Counted from the first letter of the stretch, positions 49,271 through 59,410 are shown. The stretch is DNA of 64,000 nucleotides from Rikenellaceae bacterium (GCA_015060005.1 SUZI01000001.1:248001-312000); one strand, 5' to 3'. The notes: generated by a model not told the origin, from the letters alone. Numbers and translations are program-made.

Positions 49271-49984
49271 TTACTCCTCTGGCAGCGGAGCTATAAAACG
49301 CTCAGCCTTACGAGTCTTAAGTACCTTGTTTATCGCCTCACATACCATAGGCTCCAACACCTGACGGTAAGCCAATAGTGTCAGGTGGCACTCGTCTGTT
49401 GTCCATTTCTGAGGTATTCCGCCACGCTCGTCTACCAGTGCTGAATAGTAGTCGAGATAGAGGATACCGTTCTTCTCGGCATACTCCTTCATCATCGCAT
49501 TGAACTGAGGGATGAGCGTTGCACAGTCGATATGCTTACGCCAAGGATACTGCACGCAAGGTGTTACCGAGCAGAGCACCACCTTGATTTTATGCAGTTT
49601 TGCCAGCTCACACATCGACTCTATGTTCGAGAGCATATTCTCCAGTGCTATGTAACCATTGTTCTGTGCTATGTCGTTTGTGCCCGCCATAATAACGACC
49701 ACCTTTGGATTCAAATCGATAATGTCGCGACGGAAACGCACCAACATCTCTGATGTTGTCTGACCGCTGATGCCACGACCTACAAAGTTATTACGAGTGA
49801 AAAACTCCGAGTCAACGAATGCCCAGCCATCGGTTATTGAGTTACCCAAGAATACAGCCTCTGGCTGCTCTACAACCGACTTATTAGCCTCTGCATAACG
49901 CGAAAAACCTGCCCAATCCTTCTCCTGTGAGTAAGCTGTCAGTGTCAAAAAACTCAATGCCATCAAAATAAAAATACGTTTCAT
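49271..49984 (-). CDS. SGNH/GDSL-type hydrolase (lipase/acetylesterase family)
   Basis: AVFLGNSITDGWAF; VVIMAGTNDIA; TTDECHLTLLAY. Confidence 0.9.
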   Translation of the reverse strand: MKRIFILMALSFLTLTAYSQEKDWAGFSRYAEANKSVVEQPEAVFLGNSITDGWAFVDSEFFTRNNFVGRGISGQTTSEMLVRFRRDIIDLNPKVVVIMAGTNDIAQNNGYIALENMLSNIESMCELAKLHKIKVVLCSVTPCVQYPWRKHIDCATLIPQFNAMMKEYAEKNGILYLDYYSALVDERGGIPQKWTTDECHLTLLAYRQVLEPMVCEAINKVLKTRKAERFIAPLPEE

Positions 49985-50120
49985 AACTTTATCGTTTATA
50001 GTTAATAATTTTTAGCTCTACCACAAAAATACAAATTAACACTCTAAAAATACCATATTTCGCTGAATTTTATTAAATTTGCGTGATAAATTGCGTCGCA
50101 ATAACATATACAAATTATAT

Positions 50121-51416
50121 ATGAAAAATTTCAAAGCTACCGCCTACACGCTTCAATGTGTAGCGACAGGACACGAGTTTGAAGATTCGGGCTGGATTTT
50201 GGAGGATCGTGAGTCCGAGGGTCCATCACTCGTTCGTGCCATCTATCAGCAGAAGAAGCTCACCCTGCGTGGTGATGACTATGGTTTCTATAAGTTCTGC
50301 GATTGGCTTCCTGTAAAACGTCTTTTGAAGGGCTCTGCAGCCCCCGTTACCTATCGCAGCCAGGGTTTGGCTAAGCATCTGGGGCTGGAGAATCTCTACA
50401 TCACCATCAATGGCTACTCTCCTGCTCACGGTGCTGCTATGACCACCTGTTCATTTAAGGAGACCGAGGCATATAGTGTCTGCGGACGTATGGCTGAGGA
50501 TGAGAAGCGTATCATCGTCGTTGCATCGGCTGGTAATACTGCTCGTGCTTTCGCTAAGGTATGTTCCGAGAACAACATCCCTCTGCTGCTCTCTATTCCT
50601 GCCGACAACCTCTCTGCTATGTGGTTTGATAAGCCTCTGAACCCTTGTGTCAAGCTCATCGCTTGCGAGAAGGGAGGCGACTATTTCGATGCTATCCGTC
50701 TGAGCGATATGGCACTCCGCTCGCCTCGTTTCTATGCCGAGGGTGGAGCCAAGAACGTAGCTCGCCGCGATGGTATGGGCACTACCGTTCTCTCTGCCGT
50801 AACCACCATAGGTCGTATTCCCGACTACTACTTCCAGGCGGTAGGTAGCGGCACAGGTGCTATCGCAGCGTGGGAGGCTAATATGCGTCTTATCGAGGAT
50901 GGCTCTTATGGCAACAATATTATGAAACTTATGGTTTCGCAGAACGCACCTTTCGTTCCTATGTACGATGCTTGGTGTGCTGATTCGCGTGCAATGTTGC
51001 CTTACGATGCCGATAAGGCACGCCGCGACGCCACTATCATCGACGCCAAGGTGCTCTCTAACCGTAAGCCACCATACAGCATCTTCGGTGGTCTCTACGA
51101 CGCTTTGAAGGCTACCAACGGTGAGATTTTGGTTGCTACCAACCCTCAGGCACGTAAGGCTGCCAAGCTCTTTAAGGAGTTGGAGGGTATCGATATCCAC
51201 TCTGCTGCTGCCATCAACACTGCGGCACTCATTAAGGCTGTTGCCGATGGTAAGGTTGAGAAGGATGCTACCGTTATGCTCAACATCACAGGTGCTGGTG
51301 AGGAGCGTTTCAAGCAGGAGCACGAAATATGCTACTTGGAGCCCTCTATCATCTTCCCGCTCAATGTCGATGCCGATGAGGTTGTAGCTAAGGTCGAGGC
51401 GTTGTTTGAGGAGTAA
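50121..51416 (+). CDS. Cysteate synthase-like PLP enzyme (threonine synthase fold)
   Basis: CSFKETEAYSVCGRM; VVASAGNTARAFA; YAEGGAKNVARRDGMGT; YFQAVGSGTGAIAAWEA; VLSNRKPPYSIFGGLYDALK, which resemble archaeal cysteate synthase from memory. Confidence 0.82.
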   Translation: MKNFKATAYTLQCVATGHEFEDSGWILEDRESEGPSLVRAIYQQKKLTLRGDDYGFYKFCDWLPVKRLLKGSAAPVTYRSQGLAKHLGLENLYITINGYSPAHGAAMTTCSFKETEAYSVCGRMAEDEKRIIVVASAGNTARAFAKVCSENNIPLLLSIPADNLSAMWFDKPLNPCVKLIACEKGGDYFDAIRLSDMALRSPRFYAEGGAKNVARRDGMGTTVLSAVTTIGRIPDYYFQAVGSGTGAIAAWEANMRLIEDGSYGNNIMKLMVSQNAPFVPMYDAWCADSRAMLPYDADKARRDATIIDAKVLSNRKPPYSIFGGLYDALKATNGEILVATNPQARKAAKLFKELEGIDIHSAAAINTAALIKAVADGKVEKDATVMLNITGAGEERFKQEHEICYLEPSIIFPLNVDADEVVAKVEALFEE

Positions 51417-51518
51417 AGGGCAGTTTTTTCATTTTACTTCGCATTCAGAGTGTAATGTTTATTGTTTGAGATGTCAAACTTAAATTTATAATCATTGGAT
51501 TTGCAAGACTTGGTTTAT

Positions 51519-51548
51519 AAGGTTTAATTATCTAAGGTTTAATTATCA
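51519..51548. repeat. Two adjacent 15-bp direct repeats
   Basis: aaggtttaattatct followed directly by aaggtttaattatca. Confidence 0.85.
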
Positions 51549-51563
51549 TCTTGATTGTAAATT

Positions 51564-51603
51564 TAATTTTGAATTTTGAATTCTGAATTTTGAATTTTGA
51601 ATT
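51564..51603. repeat. 7-bp tandem repeat array (gaatttt) immediately upstream of manA
   Basis: taatttt gaatttt gaattct gaatttt gaatttt gaatt. Confidence 0.9.
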
Positions 51604-51609
51604 ATTTAT

Positions 51610-52596
51610 ATGTTATATCCTATCAGATTTAAGCCACTGCTCAAGGAGCGTATTTGGGGTGGCAAAGAGCTTTTAGCCAAAGCTAAGGCTGGCAAGGCAG
51701 CCAAGATTGACCCTACGAAGCCTTATGGCGAGAGTTGGGAGTTGTCGGCTGTCGAGGGCGACGTGTCGGTTGTCGAGAATGGTTTTTTGAAGAAGAACAA
51801 CCTCGAGGAGATTATCGAGGTCTATATGGGCGAGCTTATCGGCGATAAGATTTACGAGAAGTATGGTCTTACCTTCCCTCTTTTGATTAAGAGCCTCGAT
51901 TGCCACGATGTGCTCTCTGTGCAGGTACATCCCGACGATAAGTTAGCTGCCGAGCGTCATAACTCTTACGGCAAGACCGAGATGTGGTACGTCGTAGGTG
52001 CCGAGGCGGGAGCTGCCCTCTACGTTGGTTTTAAGGACAACAACATCACTCGTGAGGAGTATCTCGCAGCAGTCAACGAGGACCGCTTGCACGAGATTCT
52101 CAATAAGATTGAGGTTAAGGTCGGCGACACCTTCTTCATCCCTGCCGGCACCGTTCACGCCTTGGGTAAGGGTATCGAGGTTGTCGAGGTACAGCAGACC
52201 TCCGACGTAACCTACCGCATCTACGACTGGAATCGTACCGATGATAAGGGTAACCCACGTGAGTTGCACACTGCACTCGCTGTCGACGCTATCGACTTCG
52301 CACGCGATGCAGAGTCATGCATTATGCGTTACGAGGAGAAGACCAACCGCTCTGTTAACTTGGTTGATTGCCCATATTTCACCACCAACATCATCGCTTT
52401 GGATGGAACATACGAGCGAGAGTTGGTCGAGTTAGACTCATTCGTTCTCTATATCTGCACCGAGGGCGAGGCTGTGGTTACTATGGGCGAGCATAGCGAG
52501 AAGCTCGATGCTTTGGACTTAGTTATGATTCCTGCCGAGGCTGACAAGGTAACCGTCAGCGGTCGAGGACGCGTTATGGAGATTTACATCAAGTAA
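51610..52596 (+). CDS. manA: Mannose-6-phosphate isomerase, class I type
   Basis: YPIRFKPLLKERIWGGKELL; LLIKSLDCHDVLSVQVHPDDKLAAER; FFIPAGTVHALGKGIEVVEVQQTSDVTYRIYDWNR. Confidence 0.95.
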   Translation: MLYPIRFKPLLKERIWGGKELLAKAKAGKAAKIDPTKPYGESWELSAVEGDVSVVENGFLKKNNLEEIIEVYMGELIGDKIYEKYGLTFPLLIKSLDCHDVLSVQVHPDDKLAAERHNSYGKTEMWYVVGAEAGAALYVGFKDNNITREEYLAAVNEDRLHEILNKIEVKVGDTFFIPAGTVHALGKGIEVVEVQQTSDVTYRIYDWNRTDDKGNPRELHTALAVDAIDFARDAESCIMRYEEKTNRSVNLVDCPYFTTNIIALDGTYERELVELDSFVLYICTEGEAVVTMGEHSEKLDALDLVMIPAEADKVTVSGRGRVMEIYIK

Positions 52597-52610
52597 AACA
52601 ACAAAAAGCG

Positions 52611-52647
52611 TCATTCCCCGACTTACGCAGTAAGACGACGGGAATAT
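52611..52647. repeat. REP-like imperfect palindrome
   Basis: ATTCCC-CGA-CTTAC-gca-GTAAG-ACGAC-GGGAAT. Confidence 0.6.
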
Positions 52648-52682
52648 ACTGCAGAAACTAAGAGCCGAAAAGAGCATAAAGG

Positions 52683-52718
52683 AAGGGTGTGTCTACGTTT
52701 AGACACACCCTTATTTTC
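52683..52718 (+). terminator. Rho-independent terminator of manA
   Basis: aagggtgtgtct-acgttt-agacacaccctt then attttc; 12-bp perfect stem. Confidence 0.8.
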
Positions 52719-52720
52719 TG

Positions 52721-52926
52721 AAGTTGTATAACAAGCGAGATTTCAAGGCTGCGAGTAAGCGAGAGCAGAGTCAAGCTTGCTTGAACTATGCCGAGCGAGA
52801 GCAGACAAGGGAAGAATAAACATATTCTTTTCAAGGCTTGCGAAGCCCGAAAAACCGCAGTTTACTTAGCGTAAATGAGGATTTTGAGGGCAAGCGTAAC
52901 ACAGAAATCTCCTTGTTATACAGCTT
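52721..52926. mobile_element. MITE-like/terminal-inverted-repeat element, non-coding
   Basis: Left aagttgtataacaagcgagatttc (52721-52744) vs reverse complement of right end aagctgtataacaaggagatttc (52904-52926); internal palindromes and 12-nt direct repeats. Confidence 0.55.
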
Positions 52927-53368
52927 TAATCTTGAATATACACTTCTTAACCTTACCCCTACCTAACATCGGTGCGTGTCCATCTTCTGGATAGAGGATA
53001 GTGAACTGTCCCACCTTCAGGCTGTAGAAGCACTGTGGCACGTCGGTAAAGAACTCTATATCCTTCTGCTCATCAAAAGGTGCCTCCGACTTGGTGCAAT
53101 CCTTCTTCTCGCTCCATCCGAAGAGCTCCTCCTCGCCACGCAGCAACAGCTGTATGTCGATATACTTACGATGCAACTCCAATCGAGCCTCCTCTGTTGG
53201 CTTGAGCTCCAACTCCTGCACCGAAAGAAATATGTCATCGCCTTCTATGTCGTGGCGACCACACTCCATATAGGCTATGTCGTGCTGCTCAATAAAATCA
53301 AACACCTTTCTGAAGCGAGGGTGCAGCTGAGCATATTGCTCCTTGTTTTTCAATGTGTCGAGAATCAT
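52916..53368 (-). CDS. YhcH/YjgK/YiaL family protein
   Basis: MILDTLKNKEQYAQLHPRFRKVFDFI; ELELKPTEEARLELHRKYIDIQLLLRGEEELFGW; FTILYPEDGHAPML. Confidence 0.9.
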   Translation of the reverse strand: MILDTLKNKEQYAQLHPRFRKVFDFIEQHDIAYMECGRHDIEGDDIFLSVQELELKPTEEARLELHRKYIDIQLLLRGEEELFGWSEKKDCTKSEAPFDEQKDIEFFTDVPQCFYSLKVGQFTILYPEDGHAPMLGRGKVKKCIFKIKAV

Positions 53369-53374
53369 ATCTTC

Positions 53375-54484
53375 CTATTTTTTATGTTTATCTTTTTCAT
53401 TAAATCTCACAAACAGAGGGTAGTGCAGGGCCATATCCGCATCATACAACACCTCGTACGATAGTACCTCTATCGACTCCGACACAAAGACGTAATCCAT
53501 TCGGAGCTTATCCTCATATCCTCGGTATGTGTGTGAATATCCGTGTCCTTTCTCCACATACGCATCCACCAACTCATCCGCAAGCGTGTGATATACATAC
53601 GTAAAAGGTATATCGTTCAGCGAGCCAGCCACCACACAAGGATATGGCGACGAGGTGATATAAGGCATCAGCGAATCCATCTCTTTTACGCGAAAATCGC
53701 TCTGCTCACTCCACGCCTGCATACGCTCACCGATGGTCCTCTCGGGCACCACTCGCTCTCCTACGGAGTCTGTCGCATAGTTGTCTATGTGTAGCGATAT
53801 GTTGTATATGCGTATCGTATCATCCTCTGCCACTATGTCGCACCATATCATATTATGCAGCGAGTCCACCTCGTGTCGTTTAGCAAACGGGTAGCGGCTA
53901 TATATCGCCAATGCCTCGTTGCCCCTCTTTTGGGTATATGTCATCTGCTTAAATCGCTTCACTCTGAGCAGGCTGTCTATGCTATCCACCTCATAGGCAT
54001 TCTGCAACGTAACGATGTTGGGCATCTCACGGAATATAAAGTTATGCAGAGAGTCTAATCCCTCTTTTTTATCCTTCAACGAAAACTCATCCATATTGTA
54101 GCTCAACAACTTAAACGAGCGTGGATATTTTGTCAGATGCTGCTTATCTATCTCCATCTTATAATACGACGGCAGCGAGAACATACCCACCACCAGCACT
54201 ACGCCCATCACCGCTGCATTTATCATTCGCCAGCGTGCCACCCAGTATAACACCAATATGAGCATTGCCACATATAGATACAACGAGTACAAGCCAAGTG
54301 CTGCAAACATACCCATTGTCTCTGGCGAGAATTTCGATACAATCAGCAGTGCTACGAAGAAGAATATCACCACTACCGACACGACCACCACCACCGCATC
54401 TATTAGGGTCATCAACCCCACGCTGCGACGCTGTCGTTTACCGGCATCGGCATAACTTCCGTAATAGTCTCCTCTTCGTGCCAT
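53375..54484 (-). CDS. Endonuclease/exonuclease/phosphatase family membrane protein
   Basis: N-terminal TM helices; FKLLSYNMDEF; VVAGSLNDIPFTYVYHTL; YEDKLRMDYVFVSE. Confidence 0.82.
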   Translation of the reverse strand: MARRGDYYGSYADAGKRQRRSVGLMTLIDAVVVVVSVVVIFFFVALLIVSKFSPETMGMFAALGLYSLYLYVAMLILVLYWVARWRMINAAVMGVVLVVGMFSLPSYYKMEIDKQHLTKYPRSFKLLSYNMDEFSLKDKKEGLDSLHNFIFREMPNIVTLQNAYEVDSIDSLLRVKRFKQMTYTQKRGNEALAIYSRYPFAKRHEVDSLHNMIWCDIVAEDDTIRIYNISLHIDNYATDSVGERVVPERTIGERMQAWSEQSDFRVKEMDSLMPYITSSPYPCVVAGSLNDIPFTYVYHTLADELVDAYVEKGHGYSHTYRGYEDKLRMDYVFVSESIEVLSYEVLYDADMALHYPLFVRFNEKDKHKK

Positions 54485-54493
54485 ACTCCTCCG

Positions 54494-55159
54494 TTAGAAA
54501 TATATCTTTCGTTGCTTCTTCCACCAGAGCAGCAGAGCCAAGCCCCACAACATACCTCCCAGGTGGGCAAAGTGAGCTACTCCGCTCGCCACGCCCGACA
54601 CTCCGAAGAAGAACTCCAGCAAGCCATACACTATCACAAACCACTTAGCTTTTATTGGCATAGGTGGTATAAGCAACATTATCACGTTGTTAGGGTGCAT
54701 CAAGCCAAATGCGAGCAACAGACCGAACACCGCACCCGAAGCACCTATCGTAGGTATGTTGGCAAACTTAGCCAACTCTATGAGCTGTGGCACCGACGTA
54801 GCCTCAGCCGCCATCGAGCTGTACTCGAGATATCCCACGCCCATCTGCACCAATGCAGCACCTATTCCACACACCATATAGTATATGAAGAAACGACGTG
54901 AGCCTATCTCATACTCCAACACGCGACCAAACATCCACAAAGCATACATATTGAACAGCAGATGCCACACATCGGCGTGCATAAACATATATGTGAAGAC
55001 CTGGAAAGGCTTAAAGAGAGGGCTTTCGATATTAAACAAAGCACCATACTCCAACATCTCATATCTTATGGGTAGCAACGTCATCGCTAACCACACCATC
55101 ACGTTGGCAATTATCACATTTATCACCACAGGTGATGATAATCTCTGTCCTGCGAACAT
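54494..55159 (-). CDS. Rhomboid family intramembrane serine protease
   Basis: MHADVWHLLFNMYALWMFG; IGASGAVFGLLLAFG; HFAHLGGMLWG. Confidence 0.93.
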   Translation of the reverse strand: MFAGQRLSSPVVINVIIANVMVWLAMTLLPIRYEMLEYGALFNIESPLFKPFQVFTYMFMHADVWHLLFNMYALWMFGRVLEYEIGSRRFFIYYMVCGIGAALVQMGVGYLEYSSMAAEATSVPQLIELAKFANIPTIGASGAVFGLLLAFGLMHPNNVIMLLIPPMPIKAKWFVIVYGLLEFFFGVSGVASGVAHFAHLGGMLWGLALLLWWKKQRKIYF

Positions 55160-55160
55160 A

Positions 55161-57128
55161 TTATCCTAATTTACTCTTTATAAAATCGGAGGTTATCTCC
55201 GCCATTATCGCTTTTCCCGATGGCGAGAAGCTGTAATTACCCGTTGCGAGCAGCTGCTCCACCACCGCTTTTGCCTGCTCCGATGTGCAGCCCACCATTC
55301 TGGCTGCTCCACGACGTGCTACTGCCTTGAGCATACGCTCACGTATCGCACCCTCGGCACTACCCGTCGTCTCCACCTCTTTGAGCAACTCATACAACAA
55401 GCTGTCGGCACTCTCGCCCACGCTCGTCGAGGGCACACCACGCAGCTCTACGCTCTCCTCTGCGAGTAGCTCCATATCGAAGCCCAACGAGAGGAACTCC
55501 TCCTGGTTATCCTTCAGCAACGCATAATCCTCCCTCGAGAGTGTTACTCTTTCGGGGAAGAGCAACTGCTGCGACACTCCTCTGCCACGACATACGCTAT
55601 CATACGTCGAATCGTATATCACTCTCTCTTTGGCTCTTCTTACATCGACCAACATCACTCGCACACCACACTTAGCTATTGCGTAGCCTCCTGCGAGCAT
55701 CATCACCTGCTCCACCGATGCTATCTCCTCCGACGGTATCAGGCTCTGCTCCGATGCCACCACCTCACGATACTCCAACTCACTCTTGCCACCCGACACT
55801 GCTGATGAGCACACCTCGCGATACTCTCCACCACTTGGGCTATCTATCCCAAAGTCGCTCTGCGATGGCATCGCGCCCCACGGTATATCTCTCAGCGACA
55901 TAGCACCTCTGGTACTCTTTCCTGCTGCACCACTCTGCACGTCGCTCACACCGTTGTATGGCACATCGTATGCACTCATATCGAAGTCCACCTCCTCTAT
56001 CGAAGGCTCACTCGTCACCTCAAAAGGATTGTAGTTACTCTTCGATGCCGAGCGAGGCTCGCTATATAATTTACCACCCTGCTCCATTGGGGGTATGTCG
56101 ACAGCCATCTCGTTATCGAAGTCCATCAACGACACACCACCACACTTCGCCAGCGTACTACGCAGCGAGGCATTCAATATCTGGTTTATATCGTCGTTGT
56201 CGGCAAAACGCACCTCTGTCTTGTGCGGCGACACGTTGACATCCACCCTGTCGGGCTCTACCGTGAGATAGAGGAAATACGAAGGTGTAGCACCATCTGC
56301 TACGAGGTGCTCGTATGCACGCAATATAGAGTGATATATCTGTGGCGAGCGGAAGTAACGACCATTCACAAAGAGATACTGCTCCGTATTTTTCTGCTTC
56401 GCTGCCGCCGGACGACCTATGTAACCCTTTATCTTCACTATCGAGGTATCTACATTGACCTCCAGCAGGTTACTCTTTATATGACGTCCCACCACATCTA
56501 TTATTCGCTCCGAGAGCGAAGCTGCCGGCAACGTCATTATCGGCATATCGTTCGACATAAGTTCGAATGATACTCCCTCGTTGCAGAGTGCCACTCGGCG
56601 AAACTCTCGCTTTATGTCGCCCACCATCTTCGTTCTGTCCTTTGAGAACTTACGTCGTGCAGGGGCTGTGTAGAATAGGTTTCTCACCAAAAACTGCGAG
56701 CCTACGGGACACATTGTCGGTATCTGCGACACAAACTCGCCACCATTTACCACCGTCAGCGAGCCTATCTCATCCTCAGCTTTACGTGTGCGAAGCTCCA
56801 CCTCTGCTACTGCCGCTATCGATGCCAATGCCTCACCTCTGAAACCAAATGTATGCAGACGATATATGTCATCGAACTCGGCTATCTTACTTGTTGCGTG
56901 TCTGTCAAATGCCAAACGTGCATCCATAGGCGACATTCCGCAACCATCGTCTATTATCTGTATGAGCTCCAATCCCGCATTACGGAAGTTCACCTTCACC
57001 ATCTTTGCACCCGCATCGATAGCATTCTCCATCATCTCTTTCACTACCGATGACGGATTATCCACCACCTCGCCCGCAGCGATTTGGTTGGCTACAATCT
57101 CTGGTAAAAGTTTTATTCTGTTCTCCAT
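55161..57128 (-). CDS. mutL: DNA mismatch repair protein MutL
   Basis: IKLLPEIVANQIAAGEVVDNPSSVVKEMMENAIDAGA; DDGCGMSPMDARLAFDRHATSKI; TFGFRGEALASIAAV. Confidence 0.97.
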   Translation of the reverse strand: MENRIKLLPEIVANQIAAGEVVDNPSSVVKEMMENAIDAGAKMVKVNFRNAGLELIQIIDDGCGMSPMDARLAFDRHATSKIAEFDDIYRLHTFGFRGEALASIAAVAEVELRTRKAEDEIGSLTVVNGGEFVSQIPTMCPVGSQFLVRNLFYTAPARRKFSKDRTKMVGDIKREFRRVALCNEGVSFELMSNDMPIMTLPAASLSERIIDVVGRHIKSNLLEVNVDTSIVKIKGYIGRPAAAKQKNTEQYLFVNGRYFRSPQIYHSILRAYEHLVADGATPSYFLYLTVEPDRVDVNVSPHKTEVRFADNDDINQILNASLRSTLAKCGGVSLMDFDNEMAVDIPPMEQGGKLYSEPRSASKSNYNPFEVTSEPSIEEVDFDMSAYDVPYNGVSDVQSGAAGKSTRGAMSLRDIPWGAMPSQSDFGIDSPSGGEYREVCSSAVSGGKSELEYREVVASEQSLIPSEEIASVEQVMMLAGGYAIAKCGVRVMLVDVRRAKERVIYDSTYDSVCRGRGVSQQLLFPERVTLSREDYALLKDNQEEFLSLGFDMELLAEESVELRGVPSTSVGESADSLLYELLKEVETTGSAEGAIRERMLKAVARRGAARMVGCTSEQAKAVVEQLLATGNYSFSPSGKAIMAEITSDFIKSKLG

Positions 57129-57150
57129 ATGTTGGGTTGGTTTCTAACAA

Positions 57151-57651
57151 TTACTCTCGCTCCATCTGCTCGAGCTTCTGGAGCTTCTCGTCAAACATCT
57201 TTGCCACCTCTTCCTCCGAGAGGGGGTTGCCCTCGTTATCGGTTATCTCGTATGTCTGACCGCCATCGAAGACTACTCCATCCACCACCTGCATCTGCTC
57301 CGTATCCGATAGTGGTTCCGACTCCGCATATTGCTTATTCTGCTCATCCTTAGGCTCAAAGAAGTTTGCCACCGATGTCAAAGCCCATATCGCACCGCCC
57401 ACTACTGCTAAGAGTATGATGAGTCGAGTAAACTTCGACTTACGATTCTGTCCCTCCTCTTCTGCACGACGACGCCGACGAGCATCTCTACGCATACGTA
57501 TCCTGTCGCCCGGACGCAACTCACCCTCCGCCGAGAGGGCATCTCCACGCTCTGCACGACGCTCATCCCACTCCTCCTTTGCAGGGTCGTAGTATCGTGG
57601 TGTGTAGTTAAACTTACGTGCGTGTGGCTTATGTGGTGTAAAGAGTCCCAT
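57151..57651 (-). CDS. Conserved hypothetical single-TM protein
   Basis: FNYTPRYYDPAKEEWDERR...FTRLIILLAVVGGAIWALT. Confidence 0.6.
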   Translation of the reverse strand: MGLFTPHKPHARKFNYTPRYYDPAKEEWDERRAERGDALSAEGELRPGDRIRMRRDARRRRRAEEEGQNRKSKFTRLIILLAVVGGAIWALTSVANFFEPKDEQNKQYAESEPLSDTEQMQVVDGVVFDGGQTYEITDNEGNPLSEEEVAKMFDEKLQKLEQMERE

Positions 57652-57662
57652 AACGCTATCTA

Positions 57663-58817
57663 TTATCTAAAAAAGTTCTTCATTCGCTCAAATATATTCT
57701 GCTTCTCGACGCTCTCTGCCTTACGGAAGTGAGGCTGCTCGGCGAGTTGCTCCACCAACTTACGCTCCTCTTTATTCAAAGAGTCGGGTATTGTTATGTC
57801 TACCACGATGAGTATATCGCCTCTACCATAGCCATTCACCTCTGGCAGACCCTTGCCACGCAGACGCAACACCTTACCGGCGTGTGTTCCAGGGGCAATC
57901 TTTATCTTAGCTCTGCCATCTATCGTTGGCACCTCTACCTCGCCACCGAGTATACAGGTCGTTACAGGCAGATTAAGGTTGTGTATCAAGTCGTTACCAT
58001 CGCGTACCAACTCTGCGTTTGACTCCTCCTCTATCACTACCAGCAGGTCGCCATTTATGCCTCCGTTACGCGAGGCATTACCCTTGCCCGATACGGTTAC
58101 AGCCATACCTTCGGCTACGCCCGCTGGGATGCGTATCTCGACAACCTCATCGCCACGCACCACGCCTTCGCCCGAACACTTGCTACATTTGTCGGTTATC
58201 GTCTTACCCGCACCGCCACACGTAGGGCATACGCCCTGAGTCTGTATACGACCGAAGAAGCTATTCTCTACACGTGTTACATAACCCGCACCATTACAGG
58301 TCGAGCACGTAGCATACGATGAAGAGTCTTTTGCACCCGTTCCACCGCACTTGTCGCAAGCTATGTTCTTGGTTATCTTGAGTTTCTTTGTTGTGCCATT
58401 GGCTATCTCGGCGAGCGTCAGACGCACCTTCACACGAATATCCGAGCCACGGTTTACGCTTCTGCCACGCGATGATGAGCCACCGAAGCCACCAAAGCGA
58501 CCTCCGAATATATCTCCAAACTGCGAGAATATATCCTCCATCGAGAATCCGCCACCAAATCCACCGAAGCCACCGCCTCCGGCTGCACCGCCCATTCCGG
58601 CGTGTCCAAACTGGTCATAACGTGCTCTCTTGTCGGGATTTGACAATACATCATACGCCTCGGCTGCCTCCTTAAACTTCTCTTCAGCCTCCTTATCACC
58701 CGGATTTTTGTCGGGGTGATACTTGATGGCAGCCTTACGGTATGCCTTCTTTATCTCATCGGCATTGGCGTTACGCTCAACGCCCAACACCTCATAATAA
58801 TCTCTTTTCTCTGCCAT
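57663..58817 (-). CDS. dnaJ: Chaperone DnaJ
   Basis: J domain [38 protein letters not shown] region; CxxCxGxG zinc repeats. Confidence 0.97.
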   Translation of the reverse strand: MAEKRDYYEVLGVERNANADEIKKAYRKAAIKYHPDKNPGDKEAEEKFKEAAEAYDVLSNPDKRARYDQFGHAGMGGAAGGGGFGGFGGGFSMEDIFSQFGDIFGGRFGGFGGSSSRGRSVNRGSDIRVKVRLTLAEIANGTTKKLKITKNIACDKCGGTGAKDSSSYATCSTCNGAGYVTRVENSFFGRIQTQGVCPTCGGAGKTITDKCSKCSGEGVVRGDEVVEIRIPAGVAEGMAVTVSGKGNASRNGGINGDLLVVIEEESNAELVRDGNDLIHNLNLPVTTCILGGEVEVPTIDGRAKIKIAPGTHAGKVLRLRGKGLPEVNGYGRGDILIVVDITIPDSLNKEERKLVEQLAEQPHFRKAESVEKQNIFERMKNFFR

Positions 58818-58819
58818 AA

Positions 58820-59410
58820 TTACTCACCAACTACAACCTTTGCGTAACGCAAAACCTTGTCGCCCAACATAAAACCTCGCTGCACGACATCAATCACACG
58901 ACCCTTCTTATCCTCGCCTGCAGCAAATCGTGCCACAGCCTCGTGGAAGTCGGGATTAAACTCCTCGCCCATAGCCGCGATAGGTGTTACTTTCTTCTGT
59001 GCGAGCACCTCCTCAAACTTATGCAGAACGAGCTTCTCGCCCTCACGCAGAGCTGTTATATCATCGCTCTTCTCCGAAGCCTCCACAGCACGATACACGT
59101 CATCCAGCACCGAGAGCATAGCCGTCAGCACATCCTTACCGCCACTCTCTACCAGATCCATCTTCTCGCGAAGAGTACGCTTGCGATAGTTATCAAACTC
59201 CGCCTGCAAACGTATATACTTATCCTGCCACTGAGCCACCTGCTCCTCGACGGATGGGGTGTTGTCAGTCTCTGCCACTGTGTCAGTTGCTGTCTGCTGC
59301 TCCTCTGCCACTGTGTCAGTCTCAGCTGCCTCAGCCTCCTGAGCCGCCTGCTCCTGGACTGGGTCTATCTTCTCATCAACCTCCTGATTGTTAACCTTTT
59401 GCTTTGTCAT
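58820..59410 (-). CDS. grpE: Nucleotide exchange factor GrpE
   Basis: [60 protein letters not shown]. Confidence 0.96.
   Translation of the reverse strand: MTKQKVNNQEVDEKIDPVQEQAAQEAEAAETDTVAEEQQTATDTVAETDNTPSVEEQVAQWQDKYIRLQAEFDNYRKRTLREKMDLVESGGKDVLTAMLSVLDDVYRAVEASEKSDDITALREGEKLVLHKFEEVLAQKKVTPIAAMGEEFNPDFHEAVARFAAGEDKKGRVIDVVQRGFMLGDKVLRYAKVVVGE

Noticed and set aside
50451-51323. Long antisense ORF (290 aa) opposite the cysteate synthase gene; similar ones at 23767-24528 (-) and 6768-7481 (+)
   Set aside because: Mirror ORFs produced by codon bias of confidently identified genes on the other strand; no domain or start context.
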